A stretch of 64,000 nt of DNA from Streptosporangium sandarakinum. Lineage in GTDB: Bacteria; Actinomycetota; Actinomycetes; Streptosporangiales; Streptosporangiaceae. Position 1 is the stretch's first letter. The number at the start of each line of letters is the position of its first letter. The notes below the pieces were generated by a model. It had not been told where the DNA came from, did no database searches, and saw only the letters and a list, made by a program, of their open reading frames with translations. Shown here in pieces: positions 8,537 through 16,752 of the stretch. The stretch is taken from assembly GCF_013409935.1 (NCBI RefSeq), contig NZ_JACCCO010000003.1:1536690-1600689 (forward strand), written 5' to 3'. The translations under genes and the position numbers were made by a program.

Positions 8537-8759
8537 CTGGCCCTCCCTGGCTGATCGGGATTCCTCTCATCCCAATTGCACGCCGCTCCGCCTGACCCGC
8601 ACAAAGGCCGGAGGTCCCTAAAGGACGGGTCCTTCGTCCGGCCCGCGACCACCGCCCCTCCCGTTCCCGGGCGGCTCCGGAAAGCGGGAAGGGCCGTGAA
8701 GGGCAGGGGCGTGACAGAGCCGCCCGCCGCGCCGGCCGAGGCCCGGCGCCGGCCGCGCG

Positions 8760-10004
8760 TCACAATCCGGCGCGGCCCATCGGGTTGTCCCGCCAGCGGT
8801 CGACGGCGCGGATGTAGCCGTGCACGGTCGGCGAGGTCGGCCGCCAGCGGCCCTGCAGGGCGATGCGCGCGGCCGGCACGCCCGCCTCGGCCAGCGTGGT
8901 CGCCCCGCCGGCGCGCAGGCTGTGGGCGCTGTAGCGTTCGGCATCGGCCAGGCCGGCGCGGCGGGCGGCGTCCTTGACGATCTGGTTGAGCGTGGTGCCC
9001 GACAGCCGCGGCCCGCCTCGCCCGGCCCAGCCCGGGGTGCCGGCGATCCGGCCGAACCGGTCGACGGGCCGCAGCAGCGGCCCGCCGGTGAGGCCACGCG
9101 CGTGCAGCTCGCCCAGCCAGGCCTGGACGGCGCGCACCGGGCAGGTCTGCGGGTGCGAGCCGTAGGGGACCGAGACGGTCGCGCCGGCGGCGTCCTGGTC
9201 GGTCTTGGACATGGGGATGAACACCTCCACGCCGCGCGGGCCGAACGTCAGGTGCTCCTGGTCCAGCGCCGACAGCTCCGAGCGGCGGCCCATCAGCGCG
9301 AAGCCCAGCACCAGCGCCGCCCGGTCCCGCAGCCCCACCGCCGTGTCGGCGGGCGTGTGATGGACGAGGTCGCGCAGGATCTCCACGGTGATCGGCGGGG
9401 CCTGGCGGACCGTGTTGCCCGCCCCCGCCCAGGCGCGGCGGTGGGCGCGCAGCACGTCGCGGGCGGCGGTGGTGTGCGGCCTGGCCAGGCCGGCCCGGCC
9501 GTGCGCCGACAGCACGCACGCCAGCGCCTGCTCCACGCTGGCCGGGGCCAGGCCGCGCCCGGCCAGGTGCGCCACGAAGCTGGCCAGGGTGGCGGCGCTG
9601 GCCGGCAGCGGGGTACGGCCACTGCCGGCGCACCAGGTGAGGTAGGTCTTCCAGGCACGGTCGTAGGCGCGTCTGGTGTTGGCCGCCGGGGCGGCCGCAA
9701 CGAGCCGCGCCGCCTCCTCGGTCAGCACGTCGTCGGCGGGGTTCCGGAAGCCCTCCGGTGCGAACGATGCGAACGGCGCGGACTCTGCGGACCCCGCGGG
9801 GGTGAGCCCCTGCGGAGGATGCCCCCGCGGGGCGAGCCCGCCCGGTGCGGGGATCGCCGGCAGGGCGACACCGTCCAGGACCGGCCCGCCCGCTCCGCCG
9901 GCCGGGTCACCGCCGGTCGCGTCCGCGCCGTCGTCGTCTCGATGCTCCCGAGCCATGCAGCCGTCCCGCCTCGCGAATCCATCCGAAACCCAATGAAATC
10001 CCAC
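8760..10004 (-). CDS. Tyrosine recombinase (phage-integrase family)
   Basis: Site-specific recombinase of 414 aa. A SAM-like core-binding domain (about 105-205, NTRRAYDRAWKTYLTWC) precedes the catalytic domain with Arg241 (GRRSEL), Lys267 (SKTD), His361/Arg364 (HSLRAG), Trp387 in place of the second His (QGRWRPTS) and nucleophile Tyr397 (VHGYIR). All key residues are present, so it should be active. The first ~90 residues are Gly/Pro-rich and low complexity; a start at 9956 (MAREHRDDD) would shorten them. No excisionase, tRNA or clear attachment site is nearby, so it is either a host recombinase or the last trace of an element. Confidence 0.88.
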   Translation of the reverse strand: MGFHWVSDGFARRDGCMAREHRDDDGADATGGDPAGGAGGPVLDGVALPAIPAPGGLAPRGHPPQGLTPAGSAESAPFASFAPEGFRNPADDVLTEEAARLVAAAPAANTRRAYDRAWKTYLTWCAGSGRTPLPASAATLASFVAHLAGRGLAPASVEQALACVLSAHGRAGLARPHTTAARDVLRAHRRAWAGAGNTVRQAPPITVEILRDLVHHTPADTAVGLRDRAALVLGFALMGRRSELSALDQEHLTFGPRGVEVFIPMSKTDQDAAGATVSVPYGSHPQTCPVRAVQAWLGELHARGLTGGPLLRPVDRFGRIAGTPGWAGRGGPRLSGTTLNQIVKDAARRAGLADAERYSAHSLRAGGATTLAEAGVPAARIALQGRWRPTSPTVHGYIRAVDRWRDNPMGRAGL

Positions 10005-10098
10005 GGCCCGCCCACCCCGGCGGGCGAGCCGGACGCGGCCACGGCGGATGCTACCGCGCCCCGGCCCGCACCGGCGGACACCGTACGGCCCGCCGGCC

Positions 10099-10146
10099 GG
10101 GAACGGCTCCCGGGGCTCCGGAGGGAACGGCTCCCGAGGCTCCCGG
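10099..10146. repeat. Two tandem 24-bp imperfect repeats
   Basis: GGGAACGGCTCCCG begins each 24-nt unit (10099-10122, 10123-10146), and a partial third follows. Each unit can fold on itself. The array lies between the integrase and the potassium operon and may act as the terminator of the latter. Confidence 0.5.
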
Positions 10147-10229
10147 GGCTCCCGCGGTGACGGCTCCGGGCGAGGACGAGCAGGGGTAGGTCGGGTCAGG
10201 GCAGGCCAGGCCAGGGCGGGTCGGGCGGG

Positions 10230-10892
10230 TCAGGGCAGGTCGGCGAACCGCTCCACCTGACCGGTCCGGCCCGCGATGACGATGACGTCACCGTAGGTCA
10301 GCACCGTGTCGGCGCCGGCGTAGGTGAACTCCTCACCCGGGCTCTTGACGCACACCACCGTCACCCCGTGCTTGCGGCGCAGGTTGGTCTGCCCCAGCGG
10401 GACGCCGACGTACTGGCGCGGCGGGCGGGTCTTGGCCAGCGCGAAGTCGTCGTCCACCTGCATGAAGTCGAGCATCCGCCCGTTGAGCAGGTGGGCCACC
10501 CGCTCACCCATGTCGTGCTCGGGCAGGATCACGTGGTGGGCGCCGACGCGCTGCAGGATGCGCCCGTGCTCGCGGCTGATGGCCTTGGCCCAGATGTCGT
10601 CGACCTCCAGCTCGGCCAGCAGGGAGGTGGTCAGGATGCTGGACTCCAGGTGGGTGCCGATGGCCACCACCGCCCGGTGGAAGTCGGCGACGCCGAGCTG
10701 GCGCAGCGCCTCCAGATCGGTGGAGTCGGCCGCCACCACGTGGGTGAGGCGGCCGGCCATGGACTGCACGATCTTGGCGCGGCTGTCGATGGCCAGCACC
10801 TCGGTGCCCCTCCTGGCCAGTTCCAGGGCCAGCGAGCCGCCGAAGCGGCCCAGGCCGATCACCACCACGGCGTCGTTCCTGCTGTCAGCCAA
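10230..10892 (-). CDS. KtrA/TrkA-type regulatory subunit of potassium uptake
   Basis: Cytosolic RCK-domain protein that gates the membrane channel encoded upstream. The Rossmann motif VVVIGLGRFGGSLALEL and the acidic AIDSR after strand 2 show NAD(H)/ATP binding; an RCK_C domain forms the last third (VGVPLGQTNLRRKHGVTVV). A TTG at 10892 is chosen: it overlaps the preceding stop, follows GGAGAGG, and gives 220 aa, the usual KtrA size. An ATG at 10919 lies inside the upstream gene and has a poorer ribosome site. Confidence 0.88.
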   Translation of the reverse strand: MADSRNDAVVVIGLGRFGGSLALELARRGTEVLAIDSRAKIVQSMAGRLTHVVAADSTDLEALRQLGVADFHRAVVAIGTHLESSILTTSLLAELEVDDIWAKAISREHGRILQRVGAHHVILPEHDMGERVAHLLNGRMLDFMQVDDDFALAKTRPPRQYVGVPLGQTNLRRKHGVTVVCVKSPGEEFTYAGADTVLTYGDVIVIAGRTGQVERFADLP

Positions 10893-12243
10893 CGATGGTC
10901 CTCTCCTCGGGCAGCTCATAGTGGCGGGTGCGCTCGCGCAACGCGAGCGCGGAGAACAGCGTCAGCGGCCCCACCCTGCCGATGAACATCAGCAGCGCGA
11001 TCAGCACCTGGCCGTGCGGGGCCAGCTCGGCGGTGACGCCGGCCGACAGGCCGGCCGTGGCGAACGCCGAGATCGCCTCGAACAGCACGAGCTCCAGGCG
11101 GTGGGGGGTGAACAGCATCAGGAGGTACGTCGCCGCCGCCACCAGCGTCAGCCCCAGCAGCGCCACCGCCAGAGCCTGGCGCTGCACGCCCTCGCCCAGC
11201 CGGCGGCGGCCGACGTTGACCCGGCTCTCGCCGCGCAGCTCGGTCCACACGACGAAGGCCAGCACCCCGAGGGTGGTCACCTTGATGCCGCCGGCGGTGC
11301 CGGCGCTGCCGCCGCCGATGAACATCAGCGCGTCGGTGATCAGCAGGCTGGAGGGGTGCAGCTGGGCGATGTCGAGGCTGTTGAAACCGGCGCTGCGCGG
11401 CATCGCCCCGGTGAAGAAGCCGGCCAGCAGGCGGTCGTCGCGGTCCAGGGCGCCGAGGGTGGCGGGGTTGGACCACTCGGCGGCGGTGATCGTCAGTGTG
11501 CCGCAGACCAGCAGCAGCACGGTGATCGTCACGGTCAGGCGGGTCAGCACCGACCAGGTCCGCGGCCGCCGCCAGGAACGCACCAGCTCGAACACCACCG
11601 GGAAGCCCAGGCCGCCGACGATGACGGCCGTCGCGATCGGCAGGCAGATCCACGGGTCCGCGGCGAAGCGGACGAGGCTGTCGGGCCACAGGGCGAACCC
11701 GGCGTTGTTGAAAGCCGACACCGCGTGGAAGACGCCCAGGTACGCCGCGCGGCCGTACGGCTCGCCGTAGCCGGCGGAGAAGCGCGCCGCCAGCACCGCC
11801 GCGGTGATCACCTCGGCCGTCAGGCTGAACGCCGCCACCTGGCCGATCAGCCGGCGCAGCCCGGTCAGCTGCATGGTCTTGGTCTCGGCCTGGGCCAGCA
11901 TCCGGGCGCGCAGGCCCAGCCGCCCGGTGATCAGTACGGCCAGCAGGGTGGCCAGGGTCATGATGCCCAGCCCGCCGGCCTGGACGAGCGCCAGGATGAC
12001 GACCTGCCCCATGGGCGACCAGTGGTCGGCGGTGTCGACGGTGGCCAGGCCGGTGACGCAGACGGCGGAGGTCGCGGTGAAGAACGCGTCCAGGAGGTCG
12101 GCGGGCCGGCCGTCGGCGGTGGCGAACGGCGCCGACAGCAGGGCGGTGCCGGCCGCGATGGCGAAGGCGAAGGCCGCGGCGACGACCTGCGCCGGGTGCC
12201 GGAAGCCGGCCAGGACGGCCCGGGCGAGACCGGAGCGCGTCAT
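10885..12243 (-). CDS. KtrB/TrkH-type potassium channel/transporter subunit
   Basis: Polytopic membrane protein of 452 aa that forms the K+ pore. The repeated selectivity-filter segments are visible as TSAVCVTGLATVD (filter 1), HAVSAFNNAGFAL (filter 2), GAMPRSAGFNSLD (filter 3) and EAISAFATAGLSAG (filter 4), with GGGSAGTAGGIK between helices. It overlaps the small upstream membrane gene by ATGA and the downstream regulatory subunit gene, so all three are translated together. Na+-dependent Ktr is more likely than Trk from its size. Confidence 0.93.
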   Translation of the reverse strand: MTRSGLARAVLAGFRHPAQVVAAAFAFAIAAGTALLSAPFATADGRPADLLDAFFTATSAVCVTGLATVDTADHWSPMGQVVILALVQAGGLGIMTLATLLAVLITGRLGLRARMLAQAETKTMQLTGLRRLIGQVAAFSLTAEVITAAVLAARFSAGYGEPYGRAAYLGVFHAVSAFNNAGFALWPDSLVRFAADPWICLPIATAVIVGGLGFPVVFELVRSWRRPRTWSVLTRLTVTITVLLLVCGTLTITAAEWSNPATLGALDRDDRLLAGFFTGAMPRSAGFNSLDIAQLHPSSLLITDALMFIGGGSAGTAGGIKVTTLGVLAFVVWTELRGESRVNVGRRRLGEGVQRQALAVALLGLTLVAAATYLLMLFTPHRLELVLFEAISAFATAGLSAGVTAELAPHGQVLIALLMFIGRVGPLTLFSALALRERTRHYELPEERTIVG

Positions 12244-12437
12244 GGGCTCTTCGTCCCGGAGAACCGGGCGCGGACCCGGCGGGCCGTGCCGTACCGGGTG
12301 GGCGCGTCGGGCTCGTCGCCGAACCGGCGGGCCGCGACGGCGGCGGCGGGGGAGAGCGGCAGGACCACCCGCCCGGCCGGGCCGCAGACCAGGGCCGCGA
12401 GCAGCGCGAAGGCGGCGAACGCCGGCAGCAACACCAT
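12240..12437 (-). CDS. Small membrane protein coupled to the potassium channel gene
   Basis: A 65-aa protein with one hydrophobic N-terminal helix (MVLLPAFAAFALLAALVCG) and a basic C-terminal half (TARRVRARFSGTK). Its TGA overlaps the channel ATG (ATGA at 12243-12240), and GGAAGG precedes its own start. I do not recognise the family. Position and size recall small accessory subunits such as KdpF, which stabilise K+ pumps, but there is no visible sequence match. It may be a Ktr accessory subunit or a coupling leader. Confidence 0.6.
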   Translation of the reverse strand: MVLLPAFAAFALLAALVCGPAGRVVLPLSPAAAVAARRFGDEPDAPTRYGTARRVRARFSGTKSP

Positions 12438-12769
12438 GGGTGGCCTTCCAGGGGGAGGACAGAGTGGGGGCACGCCGGCCGGACTTCCCGGCACTCCGCC
12501 GCACACACTAACAACTCCGCCGCCATGGACGTGACGCCACCCCGCCCGGCCGGTTCCGCCCGCATGGACTTCGCCCGCCTCCGGCGTTCCTCGCCGGACC
12601 ACGCCGCGCGCGACTCCGTCGCCGACCTGGGTCGGGGTGGCCCGCGACACCGCGACTCCGCCATGGCGGCGCCGGCGCGCGCCGGGGGACCATGCGGTCC
12701 CTGCCGAGGGGGCCTCCGGTCCGCCGGGCGGCGTCTGGTACGGTGGCCCTCCCCGGCGGTGATCGACTG
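12438..12769. other. Divergent promoter region without a recognisable gene
   Basis: It separates the potassium operon (leftward) from the methyltransferase leader (rightward). Frames open across it encode only Arg/Pro/Ala-rich strings. TACGGT at 12739-12744 is a possible -10 for the rightward leader transcript. Confidence 0.35.
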
Positions 12770-12885
12770 AAGGAGGTGAGACCCATTCCGCTGTTGCAGG
12801 CTGGGTGCTCCCCTCGCACGCCGTACGGTTCCTCCGAACCGAGGTGACCGCGGGAGCGCCCATTGGCGTCCCGAAAGGCCGTACC
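12770..12885 (+). promoter_or_regulatory. Structured mRNA leader with short upstream ORF, before the methyltransferase gene
   Basis: AAGGAGGTGA (12770-12779) is fully complementary to the 3' end of 16S rRNA. Eight nt after its core, an ATT (12785) opens a 20-codon frame ending at TGA 12845-12847. The frame covers hairpin 1 (CGGTTC-CTCC-GAACCG, 12826-12841). Hairpin 2 (12852-12860 with 12865-12872, loop CATT) follows and ends right before the GAAAGG ribosome site of the methyltransferase. The CCTCC loop of hairpin 1 could also pair with the leading AAGGAGG. This is attenuator-like architecture; function is inferred. Confidence 0.5.
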
Positions 12886-13713
12886 GTGTCGGTTCCCTCT
12901 CCCTCTTCTTCTGCTGCTTCGCTGTCCCATTCCGCCGTCGTCGGCAGGCTCCGCTCGGCCGGCTGCGTCTTCGCCGAGGACGAGGCGGACCTGCTCATCT
13001 CCACCGCCCGCACCCCGGGCGACCTGGCCGCCATGGTGGAGCGGCGTGTCGCCGGGCTGCCGCTGGAACACGTCCTGGGCTGGGCGGAGTTCTGCGGCCT
13101 GCGCCTCGCCGTGGAGCCGGGGGTCTTCGTGCCGCGCCCCCGCTCGGAGTTCCTCATCCGCCAGGCCGCCGCCCTGGCCCGGCCCGGGGCGGTGGTGGTG
13201 GACCTGTGCTGCGGCTCCGGCGCGCTGGGGGCCGCGCTGGCCGCGGCGCTGGGCCGGGCCGAGCTGCACGCCGTCGACGTCGAGCCCGCCGCGGTGCGCT
13301 GCGCCCGCCGCAACCTCGCCTCCCTCGGCGGGCGGGTCCACCAGGGTGACCTGTACGAGCCGCTGCCGGAGGTGCTGCGCGGCCGTGTCGACGTCGTGAT
13401 CGCCAGCCCGCCGTACGTGCCCACCGCGTCGATCGGGTTGCTGCCGCCGGAGGCCCGGCTGCACGAGCCGGCGGTGGCGCTGGACGGCGGCGCCGACGGG
13501 CTCGGCGTCGCGCGGCGGGTCGCCGCCGGGGCGCCGCGGTGGCTGGCCCCGGGCGGGCGCCTGCTCATCGAGACCGGTGAGCGGCAGGCCGCGCTCGCCG
13601 CCGAGGCCGTCGCCGCCGCCGGGCTGGACGCCCGGGTGGCCTACTGCGAGGACTTCGACGCCACCGCCGTCATCGGCACCGTCCCGGCGGCGGGGCGGAA
13701 CGTGGCGCGGTAG
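12886..13713 (+). CDS. Putative protein N5-glutamine methyltransferase (PrmC/HemK-like)
   Basis: SAM-dependent methyltransferase, 275 aa from GTG 12886. An N-terminal helical PrmC-like domain (VAGLPLEHVLGWAEFCGLRL) is followed by the SAM motif VVVDLCCGSGALGAALA and by ASPPYVP, the counterpart of the NPPY active-site loop; the Asn-to-Ser change is typical of this paralogous branch. True PrmC methylates release-factor GGQ glutamines; the target here is unknown. The GTG is preferred because it follows GAAAGG at 8 nt and removes a segment encoded inside the structured leader. Confidence 0.85.
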   Translation: MSVPSPSSSAASLSHSAVVGRLRSAGCVFAEDEADLLISTARTPGDLAAMVERRVAGLPLEHVLGWAEFCGLRLAVEPGVFVPRPRSEFLIRQAAALARPGAVVVDLCCGSGALGAALAAALGRAELHAVDVEPAAVRCARRNLASLGGRVHQGDLYEPLPEVLRGRVDVVIASPPYVPTASIGLLPPEARLHEPAVALDGGADGLGVARRVAAGAPRWLAPGGRLLIETGERQAALAAEAVAAAGLDARVAYCEDFDATAVIGTVPAAGRNVAR

Positions 13714-13830
13714 ACGCCGGGCGGGACCCGGCGGACGCGGAACGCCCCCGCCGCCGGGGATGTCGGGATGCCCGGCCGCGCAGCCGGCCGGACGCATCGC
13801 CGGACCCGCTGAACGAGGCGGGGGATGACG

Positions 13831-15051
13831 CTATGAGCAGGTCTTCGTCTCCGGGGCGCAGAACTTGACCTCCGGGTGGCTCGCCGACGGCTTGTCCAGC
13901 AAGGGCTGTGGCTTCTTGCGCAGGTGCTGGTCGAAGAAGGCCGTGATGTACCTGCGGGTGATGGCCATGGCACGGGCGCCGGAGATGGTGGCGCCGTCCT
14001 CGATGCCGAGCTGGTCCATCAGCACACCGAGGTCGGTGAAGGACGTGTGCGCGGCCCCGGTCACGAGCAGCCAGCGCTTCCAGCCGTGCAGCCCCGCCCA
14101 GACACCCTCCCAGTTGACGCCGCCGAGCCGGCCCGGCGTGTACGTGGCGGGTTTGCCCAGCAGGAGGAACGGCCGGGACAACCCGGCCTCGGGAAGCGCG
14201 GCCTCCACGATGCCGTCCACGTCGATGCCGGCACGCAACCGGGAGTCGGCGGCCATGGCCGCGAGCGTGCTCGCGCCGCCGACGGACTGACCGGACATGG
14301 CGATCCTGGAGGTGTCGATCAGCCGCGCGTTCTTCCACTTCGGGTGCGCGCCGGTCAGCTCGTCGAGCACGAAGGAGACGTCGGCGGCCCGGCCCTTCTC
14401 CAGCTTCTCCCAGACGGTCGGGTCTTTCTTCATCTCGCACGTGACGCAGGTCGTGACCCTCCCGTCGGGAAAGGTCTGGGCGACGTTCTCGTAGGTGTGG
14501 TCGATGGCGGCCACCACGTATCCCCGGCTCGCCAGCTCCTCGCCCAGGGCCGTGAGCTCGGCCCTGGGCTTGCTGTGCCCGGGGGAGAGCACGATGAGGG
14601 GCAGGCTGTGCGCGCCTCCTGCGGGGCGGGCATCGGTGAAGGCGTTGGTACGCACCTTGCTCAGCGTGTCGGCCGGGATGTTGGTGATGCCCCCGTCCTT
14701 GATCAGCAGTTCGGACTCCTTGGGCGTCATGTACCGCGCCCGATGGCGGCCCGGCGCCTTGGCCGGATACCACAGCGAGACCATGAGCTCGCGGGCCTTG
14801 ACGCTGGGAACCCAGGGGTCCGGGCGCGAGGTGTCCTTGAGGTACAGGGACGTGGTGCCGACCGGTCGCGAGCCGGTGGGCGCGGGCAGGTATGGATCGG
14901 CGGCGCCGGCGGAGGCGGGCCCGGCCTGGCCGAGGCCGGTGGCGGCCATGACGGCGACGAGCCCGGCGGCGGCGGCCAGCCGTCCTCGTCGCCGAGGCTT
15001 GCGCGGTTCACGGGGCTTGGCCTGGGGCTGATGGTCGTTCAGCTGACTCAT
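13831..15051 (-). CDS. Secreted alpha/beta hydrolase, PAF-acetylhydrolase/chlorophyllase-like
   Basis: Exported esterase/lipase-type protein of 406 aa. A Sec signal peptide follows a basic N-terminus (RRRGRLAAAAGLVAVMAATG, cut near PASAGA). The mature part begins with the family segment PVGTTSLYLKDTSRPDPW and LMVSLWYPAK; the nucleophile elbow is GQSVGG (Ser), the oxyanion strand LPLIVLSPGHS, and the His is in GAAHTSFTD. It shares this layout with the genes at 39530-40984 and 61484-62608. There is no Shine-Dalgarno; a -10-like TATAGT ends 8 nt before the ATG, suggesting a leaderless mRNA controlled by the 30-bp operator next to it. The substrate is unknown. Confidence 0.85.
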   Translation of the reverse strand: MSQLNDHQPQAKPREPRKPRRRGRLAAAAGLVAVMAATGLGQAGPASAGAADPYLPAPTGSRPVGTTSLYLKDTSRPDPWVPSVKARELMVSLWYPAKAPGRHRARYMTPKESELLIKDGGITNIPADTLSKVRTNAFTDARPAGGAHSLPLIVLSPGHSKPRAELTALGEELASRGYVVAAIDHTYENVAQTFPDGRVTTCVTCEMKKDPTVWEKLEKGRAADVSFVLDELTGAHPKWKNARLIDTSRIAMSGQSVGGASTLAAMAADSRLRAGIDVDGIVEAALPEAGLSRPFLLLGKPATYTPGRLGGVNWEGVWAGLHGWKRWLLVTGAAHTSFTDLGVLMDQLGIEDGATISGARAMAITRRYITAFFDQHLRKKPQPLLDKPSASHPEVKFCAPETKTCS

Positions 15052-15061
15052 GCCGAGTGAC

Positions 15062-15091
15062 TATACGCCAAGTATATACACTTGGCGTATA
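15062..15091. promoter_or_regulatory. Perfect 12-bp inverted-repeat operator
   Basis: TATACGCCAAGT and ACTTGGCGTATA flank a 6-bp ATATAC spacer. The site overlaps the presumed -10 (minus strand TATAGT, 15065-15060) of the hydrolase and starts 11 bp from its ATG. A TetR- or GntR-type repressor is expected, but none is encoded next to it. Confidence 0.7.
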
Positions 15092-15489
15092 AGCGGTCGG
15101 AATCTCGTCGGCGATCGTGTCCGGACGGGCGGAGAGGTCGTCGGCGAGTCGACCGATGAGGCGGACGAGGCCGCGCGGCTCGTCTTCGGGTCATCCGGCC
15201 GGCGCTCGGCCGAGCCGGCCGGTGAAAGCCGAAGGCCCATGGGCTCATCCTGGAGATCCTTCGGTTCGCCTGAACTCTGAGATTTCTCGAGGTCCCGGTG
15301 ATAACGGCGCGGGAAACAACGGATATGCGGGTCAGGGCTTCAGTGAGGGCCTTCGAGAACGGTTCGGGGGCGGCCCGCCCGCGGGCGGCGGCCCCGGCGT
15401 ACGGATTCTTAAATGTTGCGTACAGCTATTTCGCAGCCGATCACGCGAACCCGGGTGAAGGGCCGGTTTCGCGCGTACTCTGGAGGGAT
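15092..15489. other. Intergenic region without a supported gene
   Basis: About 400 bp between the hydrolase operator and the P450 control hairpin. The frames are short and biased only by GC content. The stretch 15401-15440 is relatively AT-rich (TTCTTAAATGTTGCG), perhaps promoter material, but no clear -35/-10 pair stands out. Confidence 0.3.
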
Positions 15490-15511
15490 AAACGATAGGT
15501 TGCTATCGTTT
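15490..15511. promoter_or_regulatory. AAACGATAG-GTTG-CTATCGTTT palindrome before the P450 gene
   Basis: The 9-bp arms pair around GTTG and the right arm runs into TTTTTT. Read as DNA it is a typical TetR operator, 45 bp before the P450 start; read as RNA it is an intrinsic terminator. The TetR encoded at 17055 is a candidate binder. Confidence 0.55.
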
Positions 15512-15555
15512 TTTCGGCGGATGATCACTCGCGACGAGTCCCGGGGAGATGGCAC

Positions 15556-16752
15556 ATGAGCGAGTCCATGACGTTGCCGTTGCACATGCGGCGGGCGGAG
15601 TTCGACCCCGCCGCCGAGCTGGCGGCGGTCCGCGACGAGGAGGGCGTGCGGAAGGTCAGGACGGTCTTCGGCGTCGACGGCTGGCTCATCACCCGCTTCG
15701 CCGACGTGCGCGCGGTGCTGGGCGACGCCGAACGGTTCAGCAACGCCCATCAGATGGTCTTCCGCATACCCGGCATGCCGCAGCGCACCGACGAGGAGAT
15801 CGCCGAGCTGCGGGCGGGCAACCTGCTGGCCTTCGACCCGCCCGAGCACACCCGGCTGCGGCGCATGCTGACGCCGGAGTTCACCGTCCGCCGGATGCGC
15901 AGGCTGGAGCCGCGCATCCACGACATCGTCACCGAGCACCTGGACGCCATGGAGCGCACCGGCCCGCCGGCGGACCTGGTCACCGACTTCGCGCTGCCGA
16001 TCCCGTCGCTGGTCATCTGCGAGCTGCTGGGCGTGCCGTACGACGACCGGGCCGACTTCCAGCGGCGCAGCGGCCGGATGCTGGACCTGTCGCTGCCCCC
16101 GCAGGAGCGGGCGGCGGCGTCGCTGGAGTCGCGGGTCTACATGGGCGAGCTCGTCGCCCGGGCCAAGGCCGACCCCGGTGACGACCTGCTCGGCATGCTG
16201 GTGCGCGAGCACGGCGAGGACCTGACGCCCGCCGAGCTCGCCGGCATCGGCAGCCTGCTGCTGCTCGCCGGCCACGAGACCACCTCCAACATGCTCTCCC
16301 TCGGCACGCTGGCCCTGCTGCGCAACCCCGAGCAGCTGGAGCTGCTGCGCAAGGAGCCCGAGCGGATCGACGCCGCGGTGGAGGAGCTGCTGCGCTGGCT
16401 CAGCATCGTGCACTCCGGCATGACCAAGGTGACCACCACCGACGTCGAGGTGGCCGGGCAGCGCATCCCCGCGGGCGAGATAGTGATCTGCGCCCTGCCC
16501 GCGGCCAACCGCGACCCCGCCCTGGCCGCCGACCCCGACCGGCTCGACATCGGCCGCGACAGCCTGGGGCACGTCGCCTTCGGCCACGGCGTGCACCACT
16601 GCCTGGGGGCGCCGCTGGCGCGCATGGAGATGCGCGTCGCCTTCCCCGCCCTGCTGCAGCGCTTCCCCGGCCTGCGGGAGGCCGGCCCCGAGCCCGCCTT
16701 CCGGTCCTTCAACGTCGTCTACGGCCTCAGTTCTTTTAAGGTGGCCTGGTGA
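15556..16752 (+). CDS. Cytochrome P450 (bacterial class I, CYP105-like)
   Basis: Soluble heme monooxygenase of 398 aa. Motifs are the I-helix AGHETT (238-243), the K-helix ExxR in EELLR (277-280) and the heme-binding FGHGVHHCLG, in which Cys349 is the thiolate ligand. It takes electrons from the ferredoxin encoded immediately downstream; the stop overlaps that GTG start by 4 bp. GGGAGAT lies 8 nt before the ATG. The substrate is unknown: no biosynthetic cluster surrounds it, so xenobiotic or secondary-metabolite hydroxylation are both possible. Confidence 0.95.
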   Translation: MSESMTLPLHMRRAEFDPAAELAAVRDEEGVRKVRTVFGVDGWLITRFADVRAVLGDAERFSNAHQMVFRIPGMPQRTDEEIAELRAGNLLAFDPPEHTRLRRMLTPEFTVRRMRRLEPRIHDIVTEHLDAMERTGPPADLVTDFALPIPSLVICELLGVPYDDRADFQRRSGRMLDLSLPPQERAAASLESRVYMGELVARAKADPGDDLLGMLVREHGEDLTPAELAGIGSLLLLAGHETTSNMLSLGTLALLRNPEQLELLRKEPERIDAAVEELLRWLSIVHSGMTKVTTTDVEVAGQRIPAGEIVICALPAANRDPALAADPDRLDIGRDSLGHVAFGHGVHHCLGAPLARMEMRVAFPALLQRFPGLREAGPEPAFRSFNVVYGLSSFKVAW

